Source: Eremothecium cymbalariae DBVPG#7215 (taxonomy: Eukaryota; Ascomycota; Saccharomycetes; Saccharomycetales; Saccharomycetaceae). Taken from it: DNA of 64,000 nt. Below are positions 1 to 9,570 of the stretch, piece after piece (positions within the stretch are counted from its first letter, which is position 1; each line of letters opens with the position of its first letter). The translations under genes and the position numbers were made by a program. The notes below the pieces were generated by a model. It saw only the letters and a program-made list of their open reading frames with translations. It was not told where the DNA came from and ran no database searches. Location of the stretch: assembly GCF_000235365.1 (NCBI RefSeq), contig NC_016455.1, positions 310,001 to 374,000 on the forward strand. Reading direction: 5' to 3'.

Positions 1-2
1 AT

Positions 3-731
3 CATCATCACCACCAGCAGCAGCAGCAGCAACAGCAGCAATTGATTAATCCATTGCAAACGTCTTTTCAAAAGACTTATCCACAGGTTTTCTACCCCAG
101 TTCTTCAAAACCAAATGGTAATGGAAGCAATATTTCTTTGCCTTTGATCGCTCAACAAACACCACAACCCGGGCAACAACAAAGCTTTTTGACTTCCAGC
201 TCGTCTTCAGGCTCTACTTCGCCACCTAGATTGCAAAGTTCTATAAGTGGAGGATCTACAATTAACTCGTTAAGTAGTGACTTTGGTGACTATATTATGC
301 CAAGCGACTTCCATAAGCAATATGATAGTATTGCTTATGGACAGACTGCAAGTGGCAGCCCAGCCATGAGCAACTTTAACATGGTATCTCCTTTTGTTCA
401 GAGCAATAGTCCTCCGATCTCAAGTGCTGCAACTTCTAACGATTTGATGCAAGTATTCCCATCTTCTTTGCTGGGTGATACATCTTCTAGCGGCAATGTC
501 TCGTCTTTGAATGGATCCAGGTCTATGGTGGCATCCATGTTCTCCTCTAACTCGTTTCCTTCTTCTTCCAATCAATCTACTTTTACGATGTTGCCGGCTG
601 CTAGTTCCACCTGGGGGAATTCAACTGGTGTTTCCACTGCTGGTCCTACAACGGTTAATCAGTCGAGCACCTCGTCTACTGCCTCAGGTTCTTTTGGTAT
701 TTGGAATAACGACATGAGTGTCTGGGGTTAA
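3..731 (+). CDS. C-terminal part of a YBL081W-like Ser/Asn/Gln-rich protein (5' end outside window)
   Basis: The reading frame is already open at the left edge and begins with a His run and a Gln run, so only the last 243 or so residues are present. The rest is Ser/Thr/Asn/Gly-rich and low in complexity, ending in the short conserved-looking tail FGIWNNDMSVWG. It converges on PET112, as YBL081W does with YBL080C in S. cerevisiae, and the tail matches my memory of the YBL081W C-terminus. No domain or catalytic motif is visible; the function of the family is unknown. Assignment rests on synteny plus the tail and was not checked by alignment. Confidence 0.7.
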   Translation, partial: HHHHQQQQQQQQQLINPLQTSFQKTYPQVFYPSSSKPNGNGSNISLPLIAQQTPQPGQQQSFLTSSSSSGSTSPPRLQSSISGGSTINSLSSDFGDYIMPSDFHKQYDSIAYGQTASGSPAMSNFNMVSPFVQSNSPPISSAATSNDLMQVFPSSLLGDTSSSGNVSSLNGSRSMVASMFSSNSFPSSSNQSTFTMLPAASSTWGNSTGVSTAGPTTVNQSSTSSTASGSFGIWNNDMSVWG

Positions 732-1698
732 AAGTAACTGGTTAAGACTTGTTCAATGCTTTTATCACACTCATATGTCAGGATCATCTTTATTGTTGTG
801 TTTTTTGTTTCTATTACTTGTAAATTTATGGAGGATTCAAACTATATTGTTTTTTTAACATACTGAATGAACAGTAAGACGCGGATCTTTTTCCACATTA
901 CTATCAGACATTTTTATCACAGTCAGGAATTGATATTCCCATCTTTGAGCTTCTTTTACTTTTTAAACCTTCAATTTCCATCACGAAGTTCTCACATTGA
1001 CCAAGTTCCTGTACTCTTTTATTTATATTTTTACTTGATTGTGATTCACAAGTTGATTTTATGTTGGTGGTTTTTTTTCTTTGATGTTGAAGAGTCTTAC
1101 ACACCTATAATTGCTGAACTGTGGGCGTTCATTCACTGTTCTAAACATTCTAATGAATCAACCAATGTTTAGTATTCTTTTTTTTTTGTATTTTGTTTTC
1201 ATCTGCTGGGCTATCTTTTTTGGTATCGGTTTTCGAGTGTTATACTAGAGTGGTTTGTTGGCAATGTATCACTGGATTTGGAGTTTATGTATCTGTTGAG
1301 TTATCCTATCTTGGTTTGCGTGGTCATTGGGGTGGACTTATTGATAGTTCTTTTATCTTGTTATAGATAATTGGTTATAAGACATGATTACTTCTAATTT
1401 TTGGAAAGAATAAGGTATGAAGACGAGGCCTGTATAAAGTTATATTCATATATAACATTGTTGTCGGGGCGGGAATTTTGAAGAATGTGACTTACACTTC
1501 CGTTGAAAAATGAAATGAACGTTATAAGAAAGTAAGTTCTTAAAAGGTTTGCAAATCTTGGCTTCTTTTCAATATAGGAAGTTTTTTTTCCCAACTTTTC
1601 TTAGTGACTTCTAACAAGAAGCTGAATAACATTTTTATAATACTATTAATGATAATTTTTGAAGTTCTAGTTATAAGATTGTATTTACTTTCAAATAA
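732..1698. other. Convergent intergenic region
   Basis: T-rich, AT-rich spacer between two converging genes. It presumably holds both 3' UTRs. Short open frames here have no recognisable motif, and I see no RNA gene or repeat. Confidence 0.6.
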
Positions 1699-3309
1699 TT
1701 ATTTCTTGATGCCTAATATCTTCTTGAAAGTGTTTTCTAATAATGGAGCTTCAATTCTCCCCTGAGAGAGCTTCATTCCTTGGCCAACCAGGAAATGTAT
1801 GGCGTTCTTTTTCTTACCAGATATAATATCTCTCCTTACTCCATCATCTACTCCATTTAGAATCTCTTCGCAAATACCTTGCAACTGAGTTTCATCTACT
1901 TGGTTGAGTGGATTCAACTCGTACTCTGCTATCAGACCCTCAAAATTTATACCCTGCAAGTCAGTAAAGCCAGAAGTTTTGAAGTTGTTCAAAACATAAA
2001 ATAATAATAGTTTACCACTTGCTTTAGAAATGGACTTGCGATATATTAAATTCAAAAACTCTCCAAATGTTTTTGGGTCAAGAATTTTAGAAGCTTCGCT
2101 TAAGGGAATGCGTAATTTGTTTAAATTACCCAATAATTCATGAATAATCCAGTTGGCAGGTAACTTGCTTTCGATAATAGAACCATTAAATTTGCAAAAT
2201 TCTTCAAACGTTTTCATGTAGAATTCTTGCAACTCTGGGGTGGAGTATAAATTAGTATGGCTGCTACTATTTGTTGTCAAAAGTTTGGCATCTTTGAGAG
2301 ACATGGAGTACGGTTTGCTTAGCAATTTCGTCAAAATGGCATCTGGTAGTTCTGGAAGTTCTGAGGCAACACCAGTAAGTACATCAGAGCTTAACGTAAC
2401 CTTAGGTAATTCGGGATCTGGCATATATCTATAATCAATAGTAGTCTCTTTACTTCTTAACTTTACTGTTTCGGAACCGGTCCAACCTCTGGTTTGAGGC
2501 TCGCTAAGTAATTCTTCAGCCTTACCACAGCGAATAATATCTACTTGCCTCTGATATTCGCAGATAATTGCATTTCTAATAGAGCTTGTATTAGGTAGAT
2601 TTTTCAGCTCTACACGTGCATTTCCATTAACTGATAAGTTTACATCTACTCTCATAGCACCTGTCTCCAGGTCGCCAGTCGAAATTTTTAAGTGCCTGAG
2701 CAAGTTTTGATACTTCTTGATAAAGGCACAAACCTGTTTGACATCGTTAAATTGCGGCTTTGTGACCAGCTCTATTAGTGGCACATTAGAGCGATTTAAG
2801 TCAATAAGCGTACCTGTTTCTGACCCGGCATATAATGATCTACCCGTATCCTGCTCAATTTGTATTTGAACAATTTCTATACGCTTCATAACTTCGTCAA
2901 TATTATCAAGATCTCGGTACATGATCAACTGCCCCCCCTTGGCAAACGGTTTGTAGTGCTGTGTAATTTGGTATCCTAACGGCTGGTCTCCGTAAAAGTA
3001 ATGCTTTCTATCAAATTGAGAGTTAAGGTTAATATCGCATTGTAATGCTAAGCATAGCTTTGAAGCAAATAACACCGCTTCATAATTTAATTTTGGCTGA
3101 GTACCAGGTAATGATACATCAAAGTATGACGTATGATAATTGGGGTTATTGGCAGCGTGAAATGGATCATTAGTTGACATTGAAAATAATTTGTTCTTGG
3201 TATTTAACTGTGAATGGATTTCTAGTCCACATTTAAGTTTATATTCTGGAAGAAACTTCACCCCTCCAGAACCACGCCTAGAAGAGTACAACCTTCGGAT
3301 TAGTAACAT
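1699..3309 (-). CDS. PET112: Mitochondrial glutamyl-tRNA(Gln) amidotransferase subunit B (GatB)
   Basis: This 536-residue protein is the GatB subunit of the mitochondrial GatFAB complex, which converts Glu-tRNA(Gln) to Gln-tRNA(Gln) and so supplies Gln for mitochondrial translation. Family signatures are clear: KCGLEIHSQLNTKNKLFS near residues 26-43, RKHYFYGDQPLGYQITQ near 101-117, then LNRSNVPLIELVTKP and GDLETGAMRVDVNLS in the core. The C-terminus carries the helical YqeY-type tail, with the motif GKKKNAIHFLVGQGMK. The N-terminus (MLLIRRLYSSRRG) is Arg- and Ser-rich and free of acidic residues, as in a mitochondrial presequence. Length and start fit the yeast family. It converges with the YBL081W-like gene, as in S. 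cerevisiae. Confidence 0.97.
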   Translation of the reverse strand: MLLIRRLYSSRRGSGGVKFLPEYKLKCGLEIHSQLNTKNKLFSMSTNDPFHAANNPNYHTSYFDVSLPGTQPKLNYEAVLFASKLCLALQCDINLNSQFDRKHYFYGDQPLGYQITQHYKPFAKGGQLIMYRDLDNIDEVMKRIEIVQIQIEQDTGRSLYAGSETGTLIDLNRSNVPLIELVTKPQFNDVKQVCAFIKKYQNLLRHLKISTGDLETGAMRVDVNLSVNGNARVELKNLPNTSSIRNAIICEYQRQVDIIRCGKAEELLSEPQTRGWTGSETVKLRSKETTIDYRYMPDPELPKVTLSSDVLTGVASELPELPDAILTKLLSKPYSMSLKDAKLLTTNSSSHTNLYSTPELQEFYMKTFEEFCKFNGSIIESKLPANWIIHELLGNLNKLRIPLSEASKILDPKTFGEFLNLIYRKSISKASGKLLLFYVLNNFKTSGFTDLQGINFEGLIAEYELNPLNQVDETQLQGICEEILNGVDDGVRRDIISGKKKNAIHFLVGQGMKLSQGRIEAPLLENTFKKILGIKK

Positions 3310-3725
3310 CTCTAACGGTAGAGTTTCAGAGACATAGATTCAAGCCGTTGGGACTGTTTTAGCTATTGCAGTGAATGAGAGATGATCGCCATCATGTTTA
3401 ACGTTTGCATGAATTTCAGATTTTATGATGAAACGTCTTCGGTGATGTCTATACTTGGCGCCACAATCATACCGATATGTCACAGATCAATTAATTCATA
3501 TTATAGATTAATGAGATGAGGATATGTAATTTTGGGTTCTTAAAGGTTAGCATATGTTTCAATTATATTGTCACCCTGATTCCGCAGCTAAATGGGTGGA
3601 TATGGGCTCAGCACAATTATTGCTTTTGTATAAAATACACACGACATACATAGAAAGGTATCAAGTTCCGCGATAGCCAGAGATTTCAGAGACCATACAG
3701 ATAGTTGAGCCGGTATTTAATGCTC
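3310..3725. other. Intergenic, upstream of PET112
   Basis: Promoter side of PET112 and 3' side of the next minus-strand gene. I see no gene, repeat or recognised site. Confidence 0.5.
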
Positions 3726-4732
3726 TTATTTGGGGAATACAATGTCAGAAGTTTTGAGGATGCGTTTTCTTAAAGCACATTTTGCCTGTGCGGAAGGACA
3801 GTGTTCAAAACTGTCGTTTGGAAAATCCCAATTTGATAGTGATGATGATGATGACGACCATTGTTTGAAAATTCCACTCAAGTCAATTGATTCTTCGAAG
3901 GCTTTATTGTTAGATCTGATTTGAAGGACAGTTGCCGGTAACCCTTTGTTTGGTTTGGGTGCTACATCCTCGATTAGCACATCTACGTCATTTATACATG
4001 CATCCTTTGTAGGTTTGACGTCTATCTTTGGTAATACTAGCCATTCCTTGCCTTGCCACTCTTCCTGTTTCAGAGCATCTTGGGTTGAAGAAACAACCCA
4101 GTTACTGTCAACAGCATTATATACTTTTTTGCAGTAACATTGAGTTCTTAGGTTGCCAATTTCTATAGCATCTTTATTATCAAAGCACTCTAATTCGAAC
4201 AAAAAATTGGTGCGACATTGACATAAATTTTCTGGTGATAACCCTTCTTGGCAAAACATATGATCACATTCAGATATCTGCTGCACTTCAAATTCTCGGA
4301 TCAGGAGCTGCAATTCCATCAATGAGTCTTTGGTTAATTTTCTAGTACCATTTTCTTTCGCAGCTTTTTTAGGTTGGAAGCATTGGTTCAATTCTTCTGT
4401 GAGATTCCCCGCAGTAGTCGGAGAATCGCCAAATATAGTTGTGTAGACCTGATCTTTTGCAATTGGGTTCTTGTTCTCCTTATTTTTTCATCGTTATCAT
4501 AAAATGAAGCAGATGATGATGTCTCGTTCATGAAGCTGTTCTTATTGCGTAAACTTCGTTTCCGTTGAACATTGACATCAAATTGTTTTAACGCTCTTTT
4601 GTATGATTTCCTGTCCATCTCTAAGTTTATAGAGGTAAAGCCTTGATTAGTACTATGTGTACATATTAATGTCGTTTCGCCAGCGCTGACGGGGATCGAT
4701 TTATATATGTGCATGACAGGCGCCTGTGACAC
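3726..4732 (-). CDS. Unrecognised protein, frame apparently broken at an A-run
   Basis: Two overlapping minus-strand frames lie here. The first (4732 to 4388) starts with ATG and encodes a basic, Ser/Asn-rich stretch. The second runs from about 4480 to 3726, has no ATG near its beginning, and opens directly behind a six-A run (T-run at 4483-4488 on the plus strand). One extra A in that run would fuse the frames into a single protein of about 335 residues, continuing DEK into NKENKNPIAKDQ, which includes a KEN-like triplet. The C-terminal half has several Cys (CQCRTNF, QCYCKK), an acidic Asp/Ser patch and a basic end (ALRKRIL). I do not recognise the family. Sequencing error, true pseudogene or programmed frameshift are all possible. 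Its neighbours (PET112, JSN1) give no functional clue. Confidence 0.55.
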
Positions 4733-5042
4733 AAAGACGAAGCATGGGAGGAGATTCGGGGAGATAAAATCAAAATGCCCATAACTCTAGTCAATAAATT
4801 AGTCTTTAGCATTTATCTAACTTACATCATTAATTATTATGTATATCATAAAACTGAAAGGCCTTCAATTAAAACCCCTTGGACGATGGCAGGACTTGAT
4901 ATATATATATATACATGTTAATTTTAAAACAAAAAATAAAGCGGACAAAAATATCTGTACGAGTTTTTAATTCAATATAATATTAACTTAAAAAAAATGC
5001 TTCTTGCCATTATTAGATCAGCCTTTATGATTTTTTTTAAGT
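4733..5042. other. Short AT-rich intergenic region
   Basis: Holds a short TA repeat near 4901-4913 and A/T runs. It includes the 3' region of JSN1. Nothing else is visible. Confidence 0.5.
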
Positions 5043-8000
5043 TTAATAACCAAACGTCCCATTGGTGTTCGCATAGCTGTTGTTAGTGCTGCCATTCATT
5101 TGGTTGTTCATGCTTAATAGTGGTAGGGATATCTGTGTATTGTTGTTCAATGTCAACATATCGAATTGGGAGGTTAAATCCTCTGTACCCATGGAATATG
5201 AGCCAGAGTTTCCTGGGAACGTTCCAGGATAGTTATAACAACATAAAGTTCCGTTTGAACTTGGTTGGGCAGTAGAAGTGGATTGAGACTGACTGCTAGT
5301 CAAAGTCCTAGGAATGGAACCTGTACTACGGTTGCTACTAACAGAAACAGTTCTCATATGCCCGGAATTATCAGTGAACACATGTGAGAGTGTGGGCCGG
5401 TGTTTGGAGGGCGTTGCATTGTTAGTACCTGAAGAACTTCCGTTGTTTGTAGCAGCAAATCCAACCTCTTCCATGAGACGGCGATGTTGAGGGCCACTAT
5501 GCTCTGACAGAACTAGACGTACTTGCTGAATGACATGATTTCTGACATCGCCTTCTAGTAATGGAGTAGAAAGAACCTTGTAAACAAAAGTGGAACCGTA
5601 GTTTGTATCACTCAAAATTTGATATAATATTTGAGGTGGTGGTTTAGCATCTTCTGAAGAACCGAACACAGTGTCCAAGATGATCTTTTTTGCATTTTCA
5701 TCGCTTCTGAAGTTCAAAATCTTCAAGATTGTCAGCGATGCCAATCGATCGCAACATAGCTCAACAATATGAGGAAGCAACTTCTCAGTCAAAATAGAGT
5801 GTCTATTTAATAAAGAAGAAGTGTCCAAAAACCAAGTCACTAATAAAGCACCATTGCTGTCTGTGGCCAAATACTCCGCATACAGAAGTATCATGCCGCT
5901 TAGAACCAATAATTGCTCCTGTGTAATTATATCGTGAGCTTCCAAACAGGCTCTAACGGCACGCGCACCATACCGATTTTGCACAATCGTGCAAAAATTG
6001 GAGACAATACTCTCAAAAATGAAGTTATTCCATGGAAACCCGAACTTTAAAACACATTGAATAACATAATTGCCAAATTGATCATTGAATAATGGTGTGC
6101 AGTACTTGTAAACCCCTCTAGCTACCATGTCCATTTGCCTGGGTGTGTCAGCCATCGTAGTCATTTTTTGACAAGCCCAAGTACCGTTCTTATGAACACC
6201 CATAGATGTTAGGTATTTGCTTGTCCGTCTTAACATAATATCTTTCACTATGGTCGATGAATGTTCAAACAATTTCTGAACAATAGTATTACCGAGATAA
6301 TCTGAACTCAATTCAGGTAGTTCATCTAGCATAGCAATTGAGAGCTGCTCAATTTCCAAGTCTGTTATATTATCAGCATCAATGAGTTTCCTTAGCTCAC
6401 GTAGCTTCGGGGCATCAAACTCACGATGTGGTAATGGTTCAGGCAACGGACCAAAGTCAGTAGTGTCACCAGTACCATGATAAGCGAGGGCATTAGAAAT
6501 AATATGTTTGATTTTGCTATCGTCATGTTCAATTTTGAAAGATTTAATAAGATCTTCCAATAAAGAAACCTGTTCTTTAATATCAGTTGGTGGCAGTGGG
6601 AATGGACAATGTTCTTTATCTGGTTGGGTATGAGAAAGCGAACTTAACGAATGAGTTGCGTTAGGGTGGTTCGAGACCTGTGTTTGCCCCTGCGATTGAT
6701 GTGATGGTGGCTGCTGTTGCTGAGCATTCAATCCATTAGAATTAAAAACTGGAATAGCGATCCCATTCTGCTGCTGAAAGGTCACAGCACCAGAAAACAA
6801 TTGTTCCTGCAACAACGATTGTAAGCCATTGGAATTTGAAGGCATAGGAGGGATAACATTAACTTGCTGATGCATGGGTAACACCTTTGCAAAGTGAATT
6901 GCGCTAGGTGCACCCACTAAAGACACCTCCTTGCCATTTAGCGCATCCTTTGCACGCACAGCAGCGTCAACCGTGTCAAACTCTACAATAGCCATGTTCA
7001 CGGTCTTCATAGTTCTCGCAGAAAGAACCTTACCAAAGTTCAAGCATAGGGTAGCTAGGCTTGCACTGGTTAAGTTGACAGCGTTAGACAAATGAGGTTG
7101 TTGTTGTTGTAAGGGATATACATTGGAAATTGATATGGTATTGGATGGCAATAAATGGGATATTTGGTTTATGGTTGGTACAGCTGGATCGGTGGAAACC
7201 CAATTCAACGACCTAGGGTCAACTTCATCTTGAATAATCGGACCTGAAGGAAGAATACTATTGTTCACAATACTCGGAGGTTGAGTAGTGGATGCAAACG
7301 TAGATGCTCTAGACCGACCCGGTTGTGCAGCAGGCTGAACGCCAGAAGGGTCAAATAACTGAGCATCCGCGTATATACTCGAGGCATTCGATTGTGACCT
7401 AGTCCTCTTATCCCAAAAATTCCCACTACCATGTGGAACAGACAGAGAAGTAGTTGTTTGTGACTGCTGTAACTGTTGCGGCTGTTGAGCAAGCACATCG
7501 TAAAAATTTGGTTGAGGAAAATCAGGAAGTGGAATCGGATTGAATTGTGTGGAAACCATGTTGTTTATAGTATCAGCAGGACTAGCAGTAGAATTCGTCC
7601 AGATGTTACCCGAATTAGACGTTGCTATAGGCGCCGCTGCAATGCTCGACAGAGACGTTATTTGTGATGATACCGTATTGTTCCTAGTTCTGGATATACC
7701 GTTAGAAGTCGTAGGCTGTAAATGACCATTATAACCATTATTGCCATACGTGTAAGATTCATTAGAATTCCTAGGCTGAGTAATACCATATGTAGAATCA
7801 GGAAGACTAATCACATTCTGTAAATCATGCGGTGGAGTAATGCTCCCCGTCATTTCAACAGAAGTTGAGTGTTGCTCCGTCAACGGCTCGGAATCTACAA
7901 CACTCACAACATTTTTTCCAGTTCCACCAGCACCCTTTCTATTATGATGCAATTTCGCACTAATACTAGGAAGCAAGTTGGATAGTGTGTTGGAAAACCG

Positions 8001-8225
8001 CCCTGCCTTAGCTCTGTAAGATCCAAGCTTCTGGGGCTGCTCCTCCAGACTTATCTGTTCTTGGTCGTCAACAATATCCTCTTCGTAAATTGGCACCGTA
8101 ATACCAGGATCAATCACCTCTGGTATCTTTGAAAGACTCGGTCTAGTATGGGACTTCGACCCTGGACTCGAGCCAGAACCACTCGACGAATTAGATGTTC
8201 CTTTTCTATTACCCTTATCAACCAT
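5043..8225 (-). CDS. JSN1: Pumilio-family RNA-binding protein (Jsn1/Puf2 type)
   Basis: This 1060-residue Puf protein binds mRNAs, many for membrane or mitochondrial proteins, and represses or localises them. An RRM-like domain lies near residues 367-450 (TLCLNFGKVLSARTMKTVNM, AIVEFDTVDAAVRAKDALNG). Pumilio repeats lie about 620-900, with repeat cores such as NTIVQKLFE, GTWACQKM, GNYVIQCVL and GARAVRACLE. The flanks are Gln/Asn/Ser-rich and disordered. I start at the ATG giving MVDKGNRKGTS; the frame is open upstream but without ATG. Position next to BUD4 in divergent orientation matches YJR091C-YJR092W. S. cerevisiae also has the duplicate PUF2 (YPR042C); here there is one gene, so it is co-orthologous to both. 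Confidence 0.95.
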   Translation of the reverse strand: MVDKGNRKGTSNSSSGSGSSPGSKSHTRPSLSKIPEVIDPGITVPIYEEDIVDDQEQISLEEQPQKLGSYRAKAGRFSNTLSNLLPSISAKLHHNRKGAGGTGKNVVSVVDSEPLTEQHSTSVEMTGSITPPHDLQNVISLPDSTYGITQPRNSNESYTYGNNGYNGHLQPTTSNGISRTRNNTVSSQITSLSSIAAAPIATSNSGNIWTNSTASPADTINNMVSTQFNPIPLPDFPQPNFYDVLAQQPQQLQQSQTTTSLSVPHGSGNFWDKRTRSQSNASSIYADAQLFDPSGVQPAAQPGRSRASTFASTTQPPSIVNNSILPSGPIIQDEVDPRSLNWVSTDPAVPTINQISHLLPSNTISISNVYPLQQQQPHLSNAVNLTSASLATLCLNFGKVLSARTMKTVNMAIVEFDTVDAAVRAKDALNGKEVSLVGAPSAIHFAKVLPMHQQVNVIPPMPSNSNGLQSLLQEQLFSGAVTFQQQNGIAIPVFNSNGLNAQQQQPPSHQSQGQTQVSNHPNATHSLSSLSHTQPDKEHCPFPLPPTDIKEQVSLLEDLIKSFKIEHDDSKIKHIISNALAYHGTGDTTDFGPLPEPLPHREFDAPKLRELRKLIDADNITDLEIEQLSIAMLDELPELSSDYLGNTIVQKLFEHSSTIVKDIMLRRTSKYLTSMGVHKNGTWACQKMTTMADTPRQMDMVARGVYKYCTPLFNDQFGNYVIQCVLKFGFPWNNFIFESIVSNFCTIVQNRYGARAVRACLEAHDIITQEQLLVLSGMILLYAEYLATDSNGALLVTWFLDTSSLLNRHSILTEKLLPHIVELCCDRLASLTILKILNFRSDENAKKIILDTVFGSSEDAKPPPQILYQILSDTNYGSTFVYKVLSTPLLEGDVRNHVIQQVRLVLSEHSGPQHRRLMEEVGFAATNNGSSSGTNNATPSKHRPTLSHVFTDNSGHMRTVSVSSNRSTGSIPRTLTSSQSQSTSTAQPSSNGTLCCYNYPGTFPGNSGSYSMGTEDLTSQFDMLTLNNNTQISLPLLSMNNQMNGSTNNSYANTNGTFGY

Positions 8226-9570
8226 TACACAACTGTTTAAAACCTTCAATCACCAACAACTAACGCAAGTCTCAGGGAGTTTATGCTCCAAAGAGGACAC
8301 AGCTTAATAACAAAAAAACCAAAACTTTTCACAGCAAGCAAAACTGCTGTAGAAGTCTAATGAACTAACCGTTTATATTATGATTTTAGTTGCCAGACGA
8401 GTTTATCTATTCGAAAGCAAAATGGTCTTGCTTCTTGTAGTCCCATCAAAACGTTATTTAAGAAGATTGACCATCATCACCAATTTCCCCTTTTCTCTTT
8501 TAGACGTCGTTGTTCAATAACGACACTGCCTCTGGAAAATTTGCCTCGGGATCGTGAAACTATAAATGAATCGCTTTGTACGTAGTAGGTAGAAAAGACC
8601 AAAGTTGGTTATTTAGATAGATCGTTTCTTGGGATTGGGAAGGTAGGGGGTGTACATTGGGACGTTGTTCTGGTTTTATGGGTACAAACTGTGGGTGTGC
8701 TGGTTGAACGAGCCGATAATGTTCTGATAGAGGCATGCAGCCGGGTAAAAATGTGAAGAAGGAGAGGAAGGTTAGTCGTGTGCGCTACGGCTATGGACTG
8801 CGTAAGACGGGCGAAGACGGGCGAAGCAGAGGTATGTGCTGGGGACTTTCTGTTTATAGCAGTACCAGGAAGTGGTTTAAAGTTGTTTGTTTAATTTTTG
8901 GCAGCAAGTTGCTGTTTGGCCACGCAGGCAATTTGCTCGGTGGTGGCATTGGCTGCGTGGCAGTTTTTTGACAGAAGACGCCTACGGCGTCTGCTTTAGG
9001 TGCTGGGGTGGTTTAATTTAGTCCTTGTGATTTTTATTTGGGCACGATAAACGGTTGGACATCAACTACGATCAAGCAGAACTTCGAAACTCGACAGCCG
9101 AATTGAAGAGACCAGGGAAAACTTATCGGGGCATGCGCATTGTACCTCCATGCATCAATTCTTTTTTCTTTTTCTGGGTTGTTCTGTTTTTAGTCTTAGA
9201 GCAACAATTGAATGCGTACTTAATCCTCTCGAGCAGGTCAGGTATGTCCGCTCGAGGAAATTAAATCACGTGAGATATATTTATTTATTTCCCTATTTGG
9301 AAATAAGCTTCCATAAATGAAAGGTAAACAAACATTATGTATTTAGAAAACACGGGAAAAGATCTCTGGCGAATAGTTTAGTATAGTTTAATATCATATA
9401 TTCAAAAGTTTTGATATCTAGTTCAGTGTAGTCCTTATTAGATTCTGGTGATTACGATACAAGTTAGATAACGAGGGAAGATATTTCGAATTGGAAGGCA
9501 GAGATACATTGTATTTACAGCAACATTTTTCTAAGGAGTACTACTTAAAGCTAATATACATATAGTCGTC
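8226..9570. other. Divergent promoter region JSN1/BUD4
   Basis: A long 1.3-kb spacer serving two divergent promoters. It contains a direct repeat of GACGGGCGAA near 8807-8827, a small hairpin at 8976-8992, and a CACGTG E-box near 9267. A 78-residue plus-strand open frame at 8735-8971 has no homology that I recognise and is not called. Confidence 0.5.
8976..8992. repeat. Small perfect hairpin
   Basis: AGACGCC and GGCGTCT arms flank a three-base TAC loop. It is shorter than the GC-rich hairpins further right but of the same style. Confidence 0.6.

Noticed and set aside
867..1172. 101-codon frame after the first gene
   Set aside because: Phe/Leu/Tyr-rich translation of a T-rich 3' region; no motif.
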